DNA of 59,623 nt from Actinomycetota bacterium (GTDB lineage Bacteria; Actinomycetota; Actinomycetes; Streptosporangiales; Streptosporangiaceae), in assembly GCA_027313705.1 (NCBI GenBank), contig DAHVDE010000088.1, forward strand, positions 1 to 59,623, given 5' to 3'. The stretch's first letter is position 1. Every line of letters starts with the position of its first letter. The notes below the pieces were generated by a model. That model was not told where the DNA came from. It ran no database searches and saw only the letters and a list, made by a program, of their open reading frames with translations. The position numbers and the translations under genes were made by a program. Shown piece after piece: positions 1-8,230 of the stretch.

Positions 1-70
1 GGACGATGCAGGTTTCCGGTGGGCTTGCCCGCGGGTTAAGCGGGCTGTGCCCGCGGCGTTTCAGGGTGGT

Positions 71-406
71 TTAGCGCTGCCAGCGGGGGTCTGCGTCGGC
101 GATGGCCAGGCCGAGGGCTTCGAGCTCGGTGATGAGGGCGCGGAGCCGCCGCTGGTTGTCGAACCACTGCTGGTAGTCGGCGAGCTGGTCATCGGTGAGC
201 AGCCGGGTGACGGTCTTGCCGGCGACCTTGCGGGTCCACTGGTGGTAGGGGCCGTGCAGCACGGGCGGGTCGGCGTGGCAGTGGCAGTTGGCCCGGCCGC
301 ACCGGGTGAGCCGCTCGGTGAGGGTACCGGGCAGGACGAAGCCGATGCCGGCGAGCTGGCGGGCGATGCGCTCGGCTCGTGCTTGCTGGCCCCTGGTTGG
401 CGACAC
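71..406 (-). CDS. DUF6788-like small protein
   Basis: This encodes 111 residues from a GTG start. The core carries a conserved cysteine/histidine patch (RCGRANCHCHADPP, about residues 38-51), then HGPYHQWTRKVAGKTVTR and a leucine-rich helical end. This matches the small DUF6788-type proteins common beside actinobacterial transposases and integrases; the Cys/His pattern suggests metal binding. I chose the GTG at 404-406 because conservation begins just after it, although the frame stays open much further upstream. It is divergent from the gene at 467, with a 60-bp shared promoter gap. Function is unknown; the family call rests on remembered motif similarity. Confidence 0.7.
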   Translation of the reverse strand: MSPTRGQQARAERIARQLAGIGFVLPGTLTERLTRCGRANCHCHADPPVLHGPYHQWTRKVAGKTVTRLLTDDQLADYQQWFDNQRRLRALITELEALGLAIADADPRWQR

Positions 407-466
407 GCTCTCATGGTGGCATCTGGGGTCCCCCGCTTCCGGCACATCCTTCAGTATAAGTGTTGT

Positions 467-883
467 ATGACTGAGCTCGTGATGGCCGGCTATACCGCGT
501 CCTGGCAGCCTTCCTCGGTGAGTCCGCGCGCGTCGTCGTTCGCCCGGCAGGTCGTGACGGCGGCCGGGCCGCACGGCCGGGAGCGGGCGAAGAACCTGCT
601 GTGGGCCGCGGGGAAGCTCGCTGATTACGGGATCGGCCTGGGGCTGGAGCCGGCACCGGGGGTGCTGCTGCACCCGTCGGTGATCGAGCGGTTCACCGCG
701 CACGCTCCGGGCCTGACCGGGGTGACGCGGCGGACGCCGCGGACGAACCTGCGGTTCCTGGCCCGGGCGGTGGTCCCGCAGCTGCACCCCCGGGACGCGC
801 CGCTGCCCCGCGAGCGCGCGAAGGCTCCCTATACCGCGGCGCAGATCGACGGCTACCTGGCCCTGGCCGCAGCCAGCCGCTAG
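467..883 (+). CDS. hypothetical protein, probably a truncated integrase-associated protein
   Basis: This encodes 138 residues. The sequence (ERAKNLLWAAGKLADYGIGL, then LHPSVIERF, then RTNLRFLARAV) resembles the SAM-like N-terminal region of proteins that accompany actinobacterial tyrosine recombinases. It stops soon after YTAAQIDGYLALAAASR, where I would expect a longer C-terminal half, so it may be cut short. The ATG at 467-469 fits the start of similarity, although the frame is open from 47. It is transcribed away from the DUF6788-like gene. It could be a functional short protein or a remnant. Confidence 0.5.
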   Translation: MTELVMAGYTASWQPSSVSPRASSFARQVVTAAGPHGRERAKNLLWAAGKLADYGIGLGLEPAPGVLLHPSVIERFTAHAPGLTGVTRRTPRTNLRFLARAVVPQLHPRDAPLPRERAKAPYTAAQIDGYLALAAASR

Positions 884-1001
884 CCCCAGACAAGCCACCC
901 CGAAGATCATCCCCGCGACGGCAGGCACGCCCAGGAACCCTCAGCCAGAATGTCAGACCCAAACGTGAACATGGAGCCTGGCGAAACGTGAAGACCTCTG
1001 T

Positions 1002-1424
1002 GTGGAGCTCCTGGGACGTTACTCAAACTGGGCATATTGGACAGACCGTATCGAGGGCCTCAGCCAAGACCGGCGTAATGGAGTTGAACGCCCGATTCGG
1101 AAGGTTGGCACGGCTCGGCAGCTCTCTGACGCTGAAGTGACGAAACTCGTCAGGCTGTACCAGGCGGGTGCGACAACCTGCGAGCTAGCCGTCCGTTTCA
1201 AGATCCATCGAACAACCGTGTCGGAGCATCTTCACCGTCAGGGTGTGTCCATGCGCGGTCAGAGCATGGACGAGCAACAGGTGCAACAGGCTGCCGACCT
1301 CTACGCCCAGGGCTGGTCGGTGGCCCGAGTCGGCGGGGAGCTTGGCTTCAACGGCGGCACCGTGTGGTTGGCACTGCGTAAGCATGGTGTACGGATGCGA
1401 GACGTACACGGTGGCATCCGGTAA
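1002..1424 (+). CDS. helix-turn-helix DNA-binding protein, possible recombinase remnant
   Basis: This encodes 140 residues. Two helix-turn-helix-like segments are visible: LVRLYQAGATTCELAVRFKI followed by HRTTVSEHLHRQGV (about residues 50-83), and AADLYAQGWSVARVGGEL followed by NGGTVWLALRKHGV. This Hin-type tandem HTH occurs in serine recombinase tails and as free-standing small proteins. No resolvase catalytic domain is present. The N-terminal 40 residues are not recognised and the GTG start is uncertain. It ends before a strong hairpin at 1526-1567. Confidence 0.5.
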   Translation: MELLGRYSNWAYWTDRIEGLSQDRRNGVERPIRKVGTARQLSDAEVTKLVRLYQAGATTCELAVRFKIHRTTVSEHLHRQGVSMRGQSMDEQQVQQAADLYAQGWSVARVGGELGFNGGTVWLALRKHGVRMRDVHGGIR

Positions 1425-1525
1425 TGGTTCCCACGAAGTCAAGCGACAAAGCCAAAGTGAGAGCGACACCCAATAAGATTGGGCGTGACTCCAACACCAT
1501 AAGAATCATAGATAATTGCTGAGTC

Positions 1526-1567
1526 GGAAACCCGGGCAAGGACGATGAAGTCCTTCCCCGGGTTTCC
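1526..1567. terminator. bidirectional intrinsic terminator hairpin
   Basis: An 11-bp perfect stem (GGAAACCCGGG at 1526-1536 with CCCGGGTTTCC at 1557-1567) encloses a second pairing, AAGGAC with GTCCTT. It lies between the plus-strand HTH gene and the convergent minus-strand membrane protein gene, so it can serve both. Confidence 0.75.
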
Positions 1568-1600
1568 ATTGCTCGAGGCTTCCGCGCGGCCGTGCTTTTG

Positions 1601-2989
1601 TTAGACCTTTCGGGCGAACGGCTGGCACACGGCCGATTTGAGGCCCTCGAAGCGAACGACGAACGATTGCCTCGGGCCACTACTCTGCGTAGTGCAATTG
1701 ATGGGATTGAGTTCCCGCGTGAGCTTCGCGCTGCGGAGCCTAGCGGATTCGAGCTTGGTCTGACGGTCGTGTTCGGCAGCGGCTTCGCTTCGTGCACCCT
1801 GCTGCCGGTGGCTCCAGACCAGCAGGAATGTGCCGAGAACTAGGACCACGACGACGTAGATTCCGAGTACAATACCCGCCGCAGCCAGCGCCGTCTTTGG
1901 ATGAGTGATTCCCCCGAATAGCAGGAACTCTGCTACCAGGACAACGAGGAGCGGGGGTGGCGTGAGGGCCCACTGAATAAATGGTCTCCTAACCCTTCTT
2001 GTAGACATGTACCCGTATTGGCCGGTCTCCTTGACTTCGCGAACAAGCCATACGGACGTGGTCGCCTTCTCCCACGCCACGCGTGGCGGCTTCGCCCATG
2101 GTCTGAGCAGAGCTTCGTACGAGATACCGCGCATGCCCGCGAGCAAGAGGGCTAGCACGATGAGCAGGTTGAGCACGGCGACCACGGCCAGTACAGGTAT
2201 GCCGATGCCGATGCAGACCGCAGCGGCGAAGGGCAGAGTGCAGGCCGTGAACAGGGCACGGGCCCGGACACGGCACGGATCGACGGGCTTGGAGTCCCAC
2301 GGGTACAGGCCCGCGAGTTTGCGGGTGATCCAGTGGTTGTCCTCCGCAGTCGCGAAGTGGGCTTCGTCGATGTCGAGTTCGACAGCCGCTTCCTCGGGGA
2401 GGCGAGAGATGGAACTGAAGTCGGCCCGGATCCCCATTGGGAACTCAGACTCAAGGGCGGCAATGCGGGCTTGCAGCGTCCGCCGCTCCCCTTGCAGGCG
2501 CTTCTCGTCGGCTGATGAAAGGTCTCTATCTGCGGAGCAGAGATCATCGAAGATCTTGCTCAGTCGCCGACGCATTCCGAAGAGTTCAACGGGGCGACGC
2601 GGCTCGACCAGTCCCATCCGGTAGTCGCCGTAGTCGTCCCGCTTGAAGATCTTCTCTCCTGGGTTGGAGCCGTTCTGGCGCCAGACGATGGCGGCATGGA
2701 CGGTGTTCTTGCCAGGAGTGAAGAAGCGAACGTAACGCACTCCCTGCTTGAGCGGGAAGAGTTGACGACTCATCTCGTCCTGGCCGTGTGTGACGACGAT
2801 CAGCATGTACGGACGGAGCACACCGAGCTCCGCCAGCCTGGCGATGACCTCAGGCGAGACGCACCACTCCATTCGGACTGATGGACTGCCTGAGCCGTTG
2901 GGTGGGATGACCGGGATGAGCTGAATCGCCGGAGGGCGGTCAGCTTCGGCTACGATCTTATCAGTGGACACGGTTGGTCTCGATTCCAC
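1601..2989 (-). CDS. multi-pass membrane protein of unknown function
   Basis: This encodes 462 residues. The N-terminal 200 residues are soluble and include a helical charged stretch (RRLSKIFDDLCSADRDLSSA, then LQGERRTLQARIAALESEF). Two hydrophobic blocks follow, near 250-290 (a hairpin) and near 345-395 (two segments), giving about four membrane helices with a cytoplasmic C-terminal tail rich in charged residues. I recognise no family. It lies downstream of the CD-NTase/VRR-NUC gene on the same strand, but 478 bp of AT-rich DNA separates them, so it is probably a separate transcript. A role in the neighbouring defence cluster is only a positional guess. Confidence 0.6.
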   Translation of the reverse strand: MESRPTVSTDKIVAEADRPPAIQLIPVIPPNGSGSPSVRMEWCVSPEVIARLAELGVLRPYMLIVVTHGQDEMSRQLFPLKQGVRYVRFFTPGKNTVHAAIVWRQNGSNPGEKIFKRDDYGDYRMGLVEPRRPVELFGMRRRLSKIFDDLCSADRDLSSADEKRLQGERRTLQARIAALESEFPMGIRADFSSISRLPEEAAVELDIDEAHFATAEDNHWITRKLAGLYPWDSKPVDPCRVRARALFTACTLPFAAAVCIGIGIPVLAVVAVLNLLIVLALLLAGMRGISYEALLRPWAKPPRVAWEKATTSVWLVREVKETGQYGYMSTRRVRRPFIQWALTPPPLLVVLVAEFLLFGGITHPKTALAAAGIVLGIYVVVVLVLGTFLLVWSHRQQGARSEAAAEHDRQTKLESARLRSAKLTRELNPINCTTQSSGPRQSFVVRFEGLKSAVCQPFARKV

Positions 2990-3467
2990 CGCACTGCATG
3001 CGCCACGAATTTGGCGCTATGCCTCAGATATAACTTGAGAGCGGCGCTCCAGTGTCAATTCACCAGAGCGCTGCCCTCAATTTATCAATGAGCCGTATAT
3101 TTATAGCATATTGTTAATACGAATACAATAGTAAGCTCAATAGCACGGGGTTACTTACCTACTATGCCCAGGATCGGTTGGTTTGCTGGATCGGTGAGCA
3201 ACTTGGCCTCAAGGGCGATACCGCGTGGCGAGTTCTACGGTAACACGGTTTGCGGGTGCGGCCGACATGCGGCGGGCGGCTGCCACGGTAATGAGCTATC
3301 ACCACTATTCAGTGGTTGCCCTCCCAGGTTCCCGCTCGGATTTCGTAGCTGATAATGAAGAACGACCTGAAGGTTCAACTCTTCAAGTCGTTGGGGCCAC
3401 GATCACCGTTGTCCTGGCCCACTGATGAGCAGCTCGGTCATACCGCGCCTAGCCCAACCAGTCCTGC
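2990..3467. other. AT-rich intergenic region, probable promoter of the 1601-2989 gene
   Basis: These 478 bp hold no convincing gene. Bases 3040-3150 are much more AT-rich than the surroundings. Short plus-strand frames at 3164-3352 and 3225-3425 have no ribosome binding site or coding character and were left out. Confidence 0.5.
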
Positions 3468-5687
3468 TCAATCTACTCCAAGCGTATCTAACGGTTTTCC
3501 CTCGATGACCACATCAAGTCGTCGAGTGCGATGAACTTTGACGACTCGGAACGGTAGCTTAAGAATTTCATGATTGCCCTTGATCCAAGACCGCTGGTCA
3601 TCGCTCAGCTTGTCGCTACTTGACTTGACCTCAATGAATTCAACGTCCTGCGGCCCGCCCGGAGTATCACGCCTCGTCATCAGATCAGGCCAACCGAGGA
3701 AGCGCTCCCAGTAGGACTCAGCCAGATAACGCAAGATCAGCTTCACGAGTGGAGCACCGAGCACAGTTATGAGTTGACGGGCGCGCTGTTCGTCCTCCTC
3801 GGTGTATGCCCACAAGTACTGACGTAGAGGACGCGATGGCTCTTGCCAATAATCGTAAGCCCACAGCATTTCAGCCGTATCGTTGGGCAGCATATCCATG
3901 TGGGCGTCCAGTGCTTGTCCGCGACGACGGGCATGCGCTGCGCTGCCGAAGTCATGAGGCAGCAACGTCCAAATGAGTCCGTGCTCGTCGGTTCCTACGC
4001 CGTCGCGTCCGCCGAAGCCGCTCGGCCTGAGACGAGGGTCGTCTGGAGACTGCACCCACAGCCACATGAGGTTGCCGAACAGCGTTTGAAGCGGCCGACT
4101 CTCGCAGAACATGACTTCACGGCCCTGCGCCCGTAGTTGCCTTGCAACGAACTCCTCGACCTGGACGCCTTGAGCCGGATCGTCGACGTCGAGCGGGAGC
4201 ACCAGGGCGGGGCCAGCGGAGCGGACTAGGTAACAAGCTGGAACGCTCTCGACGGTCACGTCGTTGGTCTTGATGACATCGGCATCTGACGGCCTGGTGA
4301 AGTCATACTTCGGATGCAGCGCATGGGTAGCTTTTATACGCTCGATGACTGAGCACTCGATCTCGGCGTACTTCTCTGCGTGCTCTCGTCGATAGTCGAA
4401 GAACTGAGCCTTGCCACTCTCGTCGAGTAGCGGGAGCCCCTCCGCTCGACACCAGGCCAGAAACTCAAGCGCTGTGTCTCGATAGATTTCATGCCAGTAA
4501 TATCTGTGAATCAGGCTGGCAGATCCGCGATGAGCCGCCTTCGGATAGGCCTTCGGCTGTTCACCCCTGCACTGGTCACATACATCAGGCGTGAGAGGAT
4601 GCGTCACTCTCACGTCGTCACGTGTGTGCTGGTCAGTGCCGGTCATTGCCTGGTGTGGCGAGACGTAGAGTGCGATGTCCTGGTCACACAAACAGGTCAT
4701 GACGGCCGAGCAGTCACTGCACACATACTTACGCAACGACTCCCACGGGTTAAGGAGCGTGCGATTATGATGTGTGCATGTATTGCTTGGCCGAGCCATA
4801 TTGTGCCATCCATCAGTAATATGCTGGGAACTGACCAGCGAAGAGCAGACCCACTGCTCGAAGGCGGCTTTAAGGTTGCCTTTGGCTGCAGCGTCATAAG
4901 CTTTCCGGGCTCTGCTTACGGCTGTATCAAGCTTTGACAAAGCATCCTGTTTCAATGACTCCGAAGAGTAGGCATGAATCCGCCCAGTTGTGCCGGTGGG
5001 GTCATTCATCGAGGCGAGCTTGATCCCTTGCAACTCCTCAAGCAGGAGACAGATGTCCATCCAGTAGACGACAGCGTTCTGACGGCGAGTGTATGCGGCG
5101 GCCCGCATTTCTAGGTAGAACGACGATACGGGAACGTTCCGGTAGTACTTCCAGGCCTTAACGAGTCGCGCCAGGGCTTTGGCCTTCCCTTTTACCGGCA
5201 TCGTGTTGGACTCGTTGACATAATCAAGGTGTGCCTCAGGTGTAGACTGCATCCATTCGGTCGTAACCCCAGGGATGTTGTACTTCATGTTATCACCAAC
5301 CTGCTGGAGCAAGTAGGCTGGTATAACCTCTACACGCTCGTATCCGGCACCGAAATCAAGGACGACGGCAGGTTTCGCTACATGAATATACGTCGATGGG
5401 TAGCGTTCTTTCAGGGCGTCACGCACTGCAGAAAGTGCGCTTGATCCGTATGCGGGCTTTGACGACTTGAGCGATGCAAACAGGTCGACGTCACTATGGC
5501 CGCTGACGCCGGTTCCGTGTCGAAACGATCCACTCTCAAAAATGCGGTACAGCCCGAACCTAGCGTGGAGCTTTGCCTCTATCCCCACACGATGAGACGC
5601 AGCCTTGGCACGTTCGGCATCGGTCGGGGTGATGCGGCTAAGGAACGCCTCGAACCCTTCGTTAGCGGTCTTAGCCACTACTCTCAT
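3468..5687 (-). CDS. CD-NTase (SMODS) fused to a cysteine-rich linker and VRR-NUC nuclease
   Basis: This encodes 739 residues. Residues 1-290 form a CD-NTase: GSFRHGTG at 53-60, catalytic SDVDLF with D66 and D68, a third acidic residue in VEVIPA (E120), and the helical LVKAWKYYRN...SSFYLE region. Enzymes of this family make cyclic oligonucleotide signals. The middle (about 297-400) carries CTHH, CSDC, CLC and CDQC motifs, a likely zinc site. The tail has VRR-NUC/PD-(D/E)XK features: GWPDL near 665, EVK near 686-688 and DDQ near 697. ATG 5685-5687 overlaps the SLATT gene by 17 bp. GTG 5676-5678, 9 bp after a GGAG, is an alternative start. An upstream in-frame start at 5834 would add an unrelated extension. 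A CD-NTase is normally a separate gene of about 300 residues, so the fusion is unusual; ATG 4797-4799 could also yield the nuclease half alone. Confidence 0.85.
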   Translation of the reverse strand: MRVVAKTANEGFEAFLSRITPTDAERAKAASHRVGIEAKLHARFGLYRIFESGSFRHGTGVSGHSDVDLFASLKSSKPAYGSSALSAVRDALKERYPSTYIHVAKPAVVLDFGAGYERVEVIPAYLLQQVGDNMKYNIPGVTTEWMQSTPEAHLDYVNESNTMPVKGKAKALARLVKAWKYYRNVPVSSFYLEMRAAAYTRRQNAVVYWMDICLLLEELQGIKLASMNDPTGTTGRIHAYSSESLKQDALSKLDTAVSRARKAYDAAAKGNLKAAFEQWVCSSLVSSQHITDGWHNMARPSNTCTHHNRTLLNPWESLRKYVCSDCSAVMTCLCDQDIALYVSPHQAMTGTDQHTRDDVRVTHPLTPDVCDQCRGEQPKAYPKAAHRGSASLIHRYYWHEIYRDTALEFLAWCRAEGLPLLDESGKAQFFDYRREHAEKYAEIECSVIERIKATHALHPKYDFTRPSDADVIKTNDVTVESVPACYLVRSAGPALVLPLDVDDPAQGVQVEEFVARQLRAQGREVMFCESRPLQTLFGNLMWLWVQSPDDPRLRPSGFGGRDGVGTDEHGLIWTLLPHDFGSAAHARRRGQALDAHMDMLPNDTAEMLWAYDYWQEPSRPLRQYLWAYTEEDEQRARQLITVLGAPLVKLILRYLAESYWERFLGWPDLMTRRDTPGGPQDVEFIEVKSSSDKLSDDQRSWIKGNHEILKLPFRVVKVHRTRRLDVVIEGKPLDTLGVD

Positions 5688-6189
5688 CTCCGTGTTCGTC
5701 TGCCTGATAATGCTGTGCGCCCTGCTCGATCGACCGTCTGGCCCGATGCCAGGCGCCAGGCGACGGGATCTCAGCCGCCTGATTAAGTTGCTGCAGCCGC
5801 TGAACGATCTGGCCGAGCTGATCCCGAGCTTCATTGTCCACTAGGTTCGGCAGATCAATGTTCAAGAAGATCCGCACATCCTGCTGTAGTGCGCGATAGG
5901 CAGTGGCGGAACCTGAGGCCTTCTCCTTCGTCTGGGGCGCCCCCATGGAAGCCGCAATGGCTCCTATCCCTGCGGCTAGGACTGCGACAAGCCCTGCCCA
6001 TCTCGCCGAAAATACCTGCGAAAGCCCACCAATACCGGCCACCGCGGCCAAGGCGGCTGCGGCGCCTCCGATCCAGCGATCGACACGACGCCACCGCTTG
6101 GCGTACTCAAACTGTGTCTCCGACGCGTAGGTAGCAGATTCAAGTATGCGACTTGCCTCGTTACGAATCTCGTCCTTTGTTGATGCCAC
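5671..6189 (-). CDS. SLATT-family two-TM protein, predicted membrane effector
   Basis: This encodes 172 residues from a GTG start. A charged N-terminal helix (YAKRWRRVDRWIGG) leads into two adjacent membrane helices (about 40-60 and 67-85), then a cytoplasmic helical tail. This is the SLATT layout; such proteins are predicted to be pore-forming effectors that respond to nucleotide second messengers made by linked SMODS nucleotidyltransferases. The gene overlaps the CD-NTase/VRR-NUC start, so the two are translationally linked, which fits synthase plus effector. It begins 88 bp after the C5 methyltransferase. The exact SLATT subfamily cannot be settled by eye. Confidence 0.8.
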   Translation of the reverse strand: MASTKDEIRNEASRILESATYASETQFEYAKRWRRVDRWIGGAAAALAAVAGIGGLSQVFSARWAGLVAVLAAGIGAIAASMGAPQTKEKASGSATAYRALQQDVRIFLNIDLPNLVDNEARDQLGQIVQRLQQLNQAAEIPSPGAWHRARRSIEQGAQHYQADEHGDESSG

Positions 6190-6277
6190 GCTCTAAGCCC
6201 CCATTAGTCGAGGGATCCAACCAATTTTGGTAGCCGTGCAGCTAAGTGGTTCTTTTAGGTATAGTGTTCTTATTTCG

Positions 6278-7339
6278 TCATTTGGCTGCCTCGATAACCT
6301 GCCTCGCGACCTTCTCAGCCAGCAGCGGCGGTACGGAGTTTCCGAGCTGCGCCTGGATGCTGGCGCGGGAGCCCACCAATTCGAACTCGTCGGGAAAGGT
6401 GAACAGCCGCTTGATCTCGCCGACACGCAGCCGCCGGTTCTCCCAGTGGAAGGGCCCGACGTTCGGACCAGGCTGGGCCTGGATCGTTGGAGACGGCCGC
6501 TCGGGGTCGAGCTTCAGGAGGAATGACCAATACCGGCTACGCCACTTGAACTGTGGATCGGGATGGCCACGTTCGGCCGTGTAGTGGAGGTAGTTCTCAC
6601 CAGGCGGGATGTCTGGCAATAGATGCGCGTACTGCCCGCGCAGCACCTCGCCGGGTTCGGGCTCGCAGTCGAGGCCAGCTAGCGCCTGTCCGGTCGTGAC
6701 ATGTGGGGTCGTTCCAGCACCTGACATCCGACGCTCCCACATGCCCGTGTGGCTCGGCTCGGGCAGCTCAGGCAGACGGCACCCCTTGGGTACTCCAACG
6801 ATGAACAGCCGCGGCCTCACCTGGGGCACGCCGTAGTCGGCCGCGTTGAGGACCTTGGCGTCGAAGCTATAGCCCGCCTCGTGGATCTCCCGTAGCAGCC
6901 GCTTATACGCAGGTCGGCTGGCCTGGTTGTTGTAGGTGAGCGCGTAGACGTTCTCCAGGATGAAGGCCCGAGGTTTCGCCTCAGCCAGGACGCGCGTGTA
7001 AGCCTGCAACAAGCTGGCACCGGGGTCGAGCCCAGCGCGCTTCCATTCCAGCCAGAACCCGGACTTGGAGAACGGGGTGCAGGGTGGCCCGCCGACAAGC
7101 AAGTCCGGGCGTTCGCTGGTGCCCAGGCCTGCCTTCTCCAAGATTTCCCCGGTGGGCGTGTCGAGGATGTCTTGGCGGATGACCGGCGAGACCAGGTGAT
7201 GGAAGTTCTTCTCCATGGTGAGAACGGCGTCGGCGTCATGCTCGACCGCTGCCGCCACCCGGAACCCGGCCGCCTCGACGCCCAGATCGAGACCGCCCGC
7301 CCCGGAGAACAACGAGATCGCCACAGGTTGGTCTGCCAT
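6278..7339 (-). CDS. DNA (cytosine-5-)-methyltransferase
   Basis: This encodes 353 residues of normal length. The C5-methyltransferase motifs are all present in order: FSGAGGLDLG (motif I, SAM binding) at the N-terminus, GGPPCTPFS with the catalytic cysteine (motif IV), ILENV (motif VI), QVRPRLFIVG (motif VIII) and GNSVPPLLAEKVARQV (motif X). It methylates cytosine in a specific site and should protect DNA from the neighbouring endonuclease. It starts 68 bp after the endonuclease stop and precedes the SLATT gene by 88 bp, so one transcript could carry all four genes. The recognition site cannot be read from the sequence. Confidence 0.93.
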   Translation of the reverse strand: MADQPVAISLFSGAGGLDLGVEAAGFRVAAAVEHDADAVLTMEKNFHHLVSPVIRQDILDTPTGEILEKAGLGTSERPDLLVGGPPCTPFSKSGFWLEWKRAGLDPGASLLQAYTRVLAEAKPRAFILENVYALTYNNQASRPAYKRLLREIHEAGYSFDAKVLNAADYGVPQVRPRLFIVGVPKGCRLPELPEPSHTGMWERRMSGAGTTPHVTTGQALAGLDCEPEPGEVLRGQYAHLLPDIPPGENYLHYTAERGHPDPQFKWRSRYWSFLLKLDPERPSPTIQAQPGPNVGPFHWENRRLRVGEIKRLFTFPDEFELVGSRASIQAQLGNSVPPLLAEKVARQVIEAAK

Positions 7340-7407
7340 GCCAGCCAGGATCGCATGCCCTAGTGACAGTGGGGCCGTGACGCACCGATTGGGACGAAGG
7401 TGACCGG

Positions 7408-8196
7408 CTAGTCTCCGGGGGGTGTCTGGGTCTGCTGGGCCAGGAGCTTGTTGAGCTGGTTGCGGACGGTACCGCCGATGCGGAAGTTGTAGGCACGCCA
7501 GAACTTGTAGAACTCGTCGGCCGTCTTGAACTCGCCCCGGCCCTGGCGAAGATCTTCCAGGTCGAGCACCGCACCGAGGTACTCACGGGTGGTAGACGAG
7601 CGCTTGCGACTGCCGATGCGCCACGGCTCCTGGACGATGAGCTCCAGGTCATCGACGCGGGAGGCGCTGTCGCGGTTCAGCGTATAGATGCCGATGACAT
7701 CCAGGTGCTGGACATAGTCAGCGAAGGGCCGGAACGTGCCCGGCCAGTGCAGCGTCGGGTAGGCAAAGTAGGTGTTGCCGGTGTAGAGCGTGATCCGGCT
7801 CTGGGTCTGGGTGGGCGGAGTTTTCTTGGTGACCTTACGCTGAGCGATCTTGATGTCAACGGCGTAGAAGGCATCGCCGACACCCGGCCCGGAGACTTCA
7901 AGATCCGGATAGAAGCGCTCGCCGCCTCTCGTCGCGGTGAGTGCGCCGTCCGAGGCCGCGATCCGATCGAGCAGGAAGTCAACGATGCTGACCTCGAGCA
8001 CGTTGGCCAGAGCCGCCGGTTCCTTCGGTAGGGGCAGCAGATGCCCGTGATCGTGAAGCTGCGCTTCAAGGTCACCCGCATGCGTAGCGGTCAGGGGCCA
8101 GTGCGTACTGCCCGCGGTGCGGAAGACGCCACGCAGGTCGTACACGTACTCCTGGCACTGCGCACGCAGCCACTGCTGCAGATTGACGGTGGTCAC
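7408..8196 (-). CDS. EcoRV-like type II restriction endonuclease
   Basis: This encodes 262 residues. The active-site pattern YPDLEV followed about 14 residues later by AVDIKI matches the PD...DxK arrangement of EcoRV-type enzymes, which have D, D and K as metal ligands. Downstream, SRITLYTGNTYF and a YVQHLDVIGIYTLN segment resemble the EcoRV-like family as I remember it. I chose GTG 8194-8196 because VNLQQWLRAQC looks like the true start; an in-frame ATG at 8250 would add 18 residues. Its partner is the C5 methyltransferase immediately downstream. EcoRV itself pairs with an adenine methyltransferase, so the cut site here probably differs. Confidence 0.8.
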   Translation of the reverse strand: MTTVNLQQWLRAQCQEYVYDLRGVFRTAGSTHWPLTATHAGDLEAQLHDHGHLLPLPKEPAALANVLEVSIVDFLLDRIAASDGALTATRGGERFYPDLEVSGPGVGDAFYAVDIKIAQRKVTKKTPPTQTQSRITLYTGNTYFAYPTLHWPGTFRPFADYVQHLDVIGIYTLNRDSASRVDDLELIVQEPWRIGSRKRSSTTREYLGAVLDLEDLRQGRGEFKTADEFYKFWRAYNFRIGGTVRNQLNKLLAQQTQTPPGD

Positions 8197-8230
8197 CGCC
8201 CAATCCTGGCATCTGACTGGTGACTGCGCA

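Noticed and set aside
467-883. Intact tyrosine recombinase.
   Set aside because: No catalytic R/H/R/Y residues are present; only an N-terminal-like region remains.
3164-3425. Two overlapping small plus-strand frames in the AT-rich gap.
   Set aside because: No ribosome site, no family, unusual composition.
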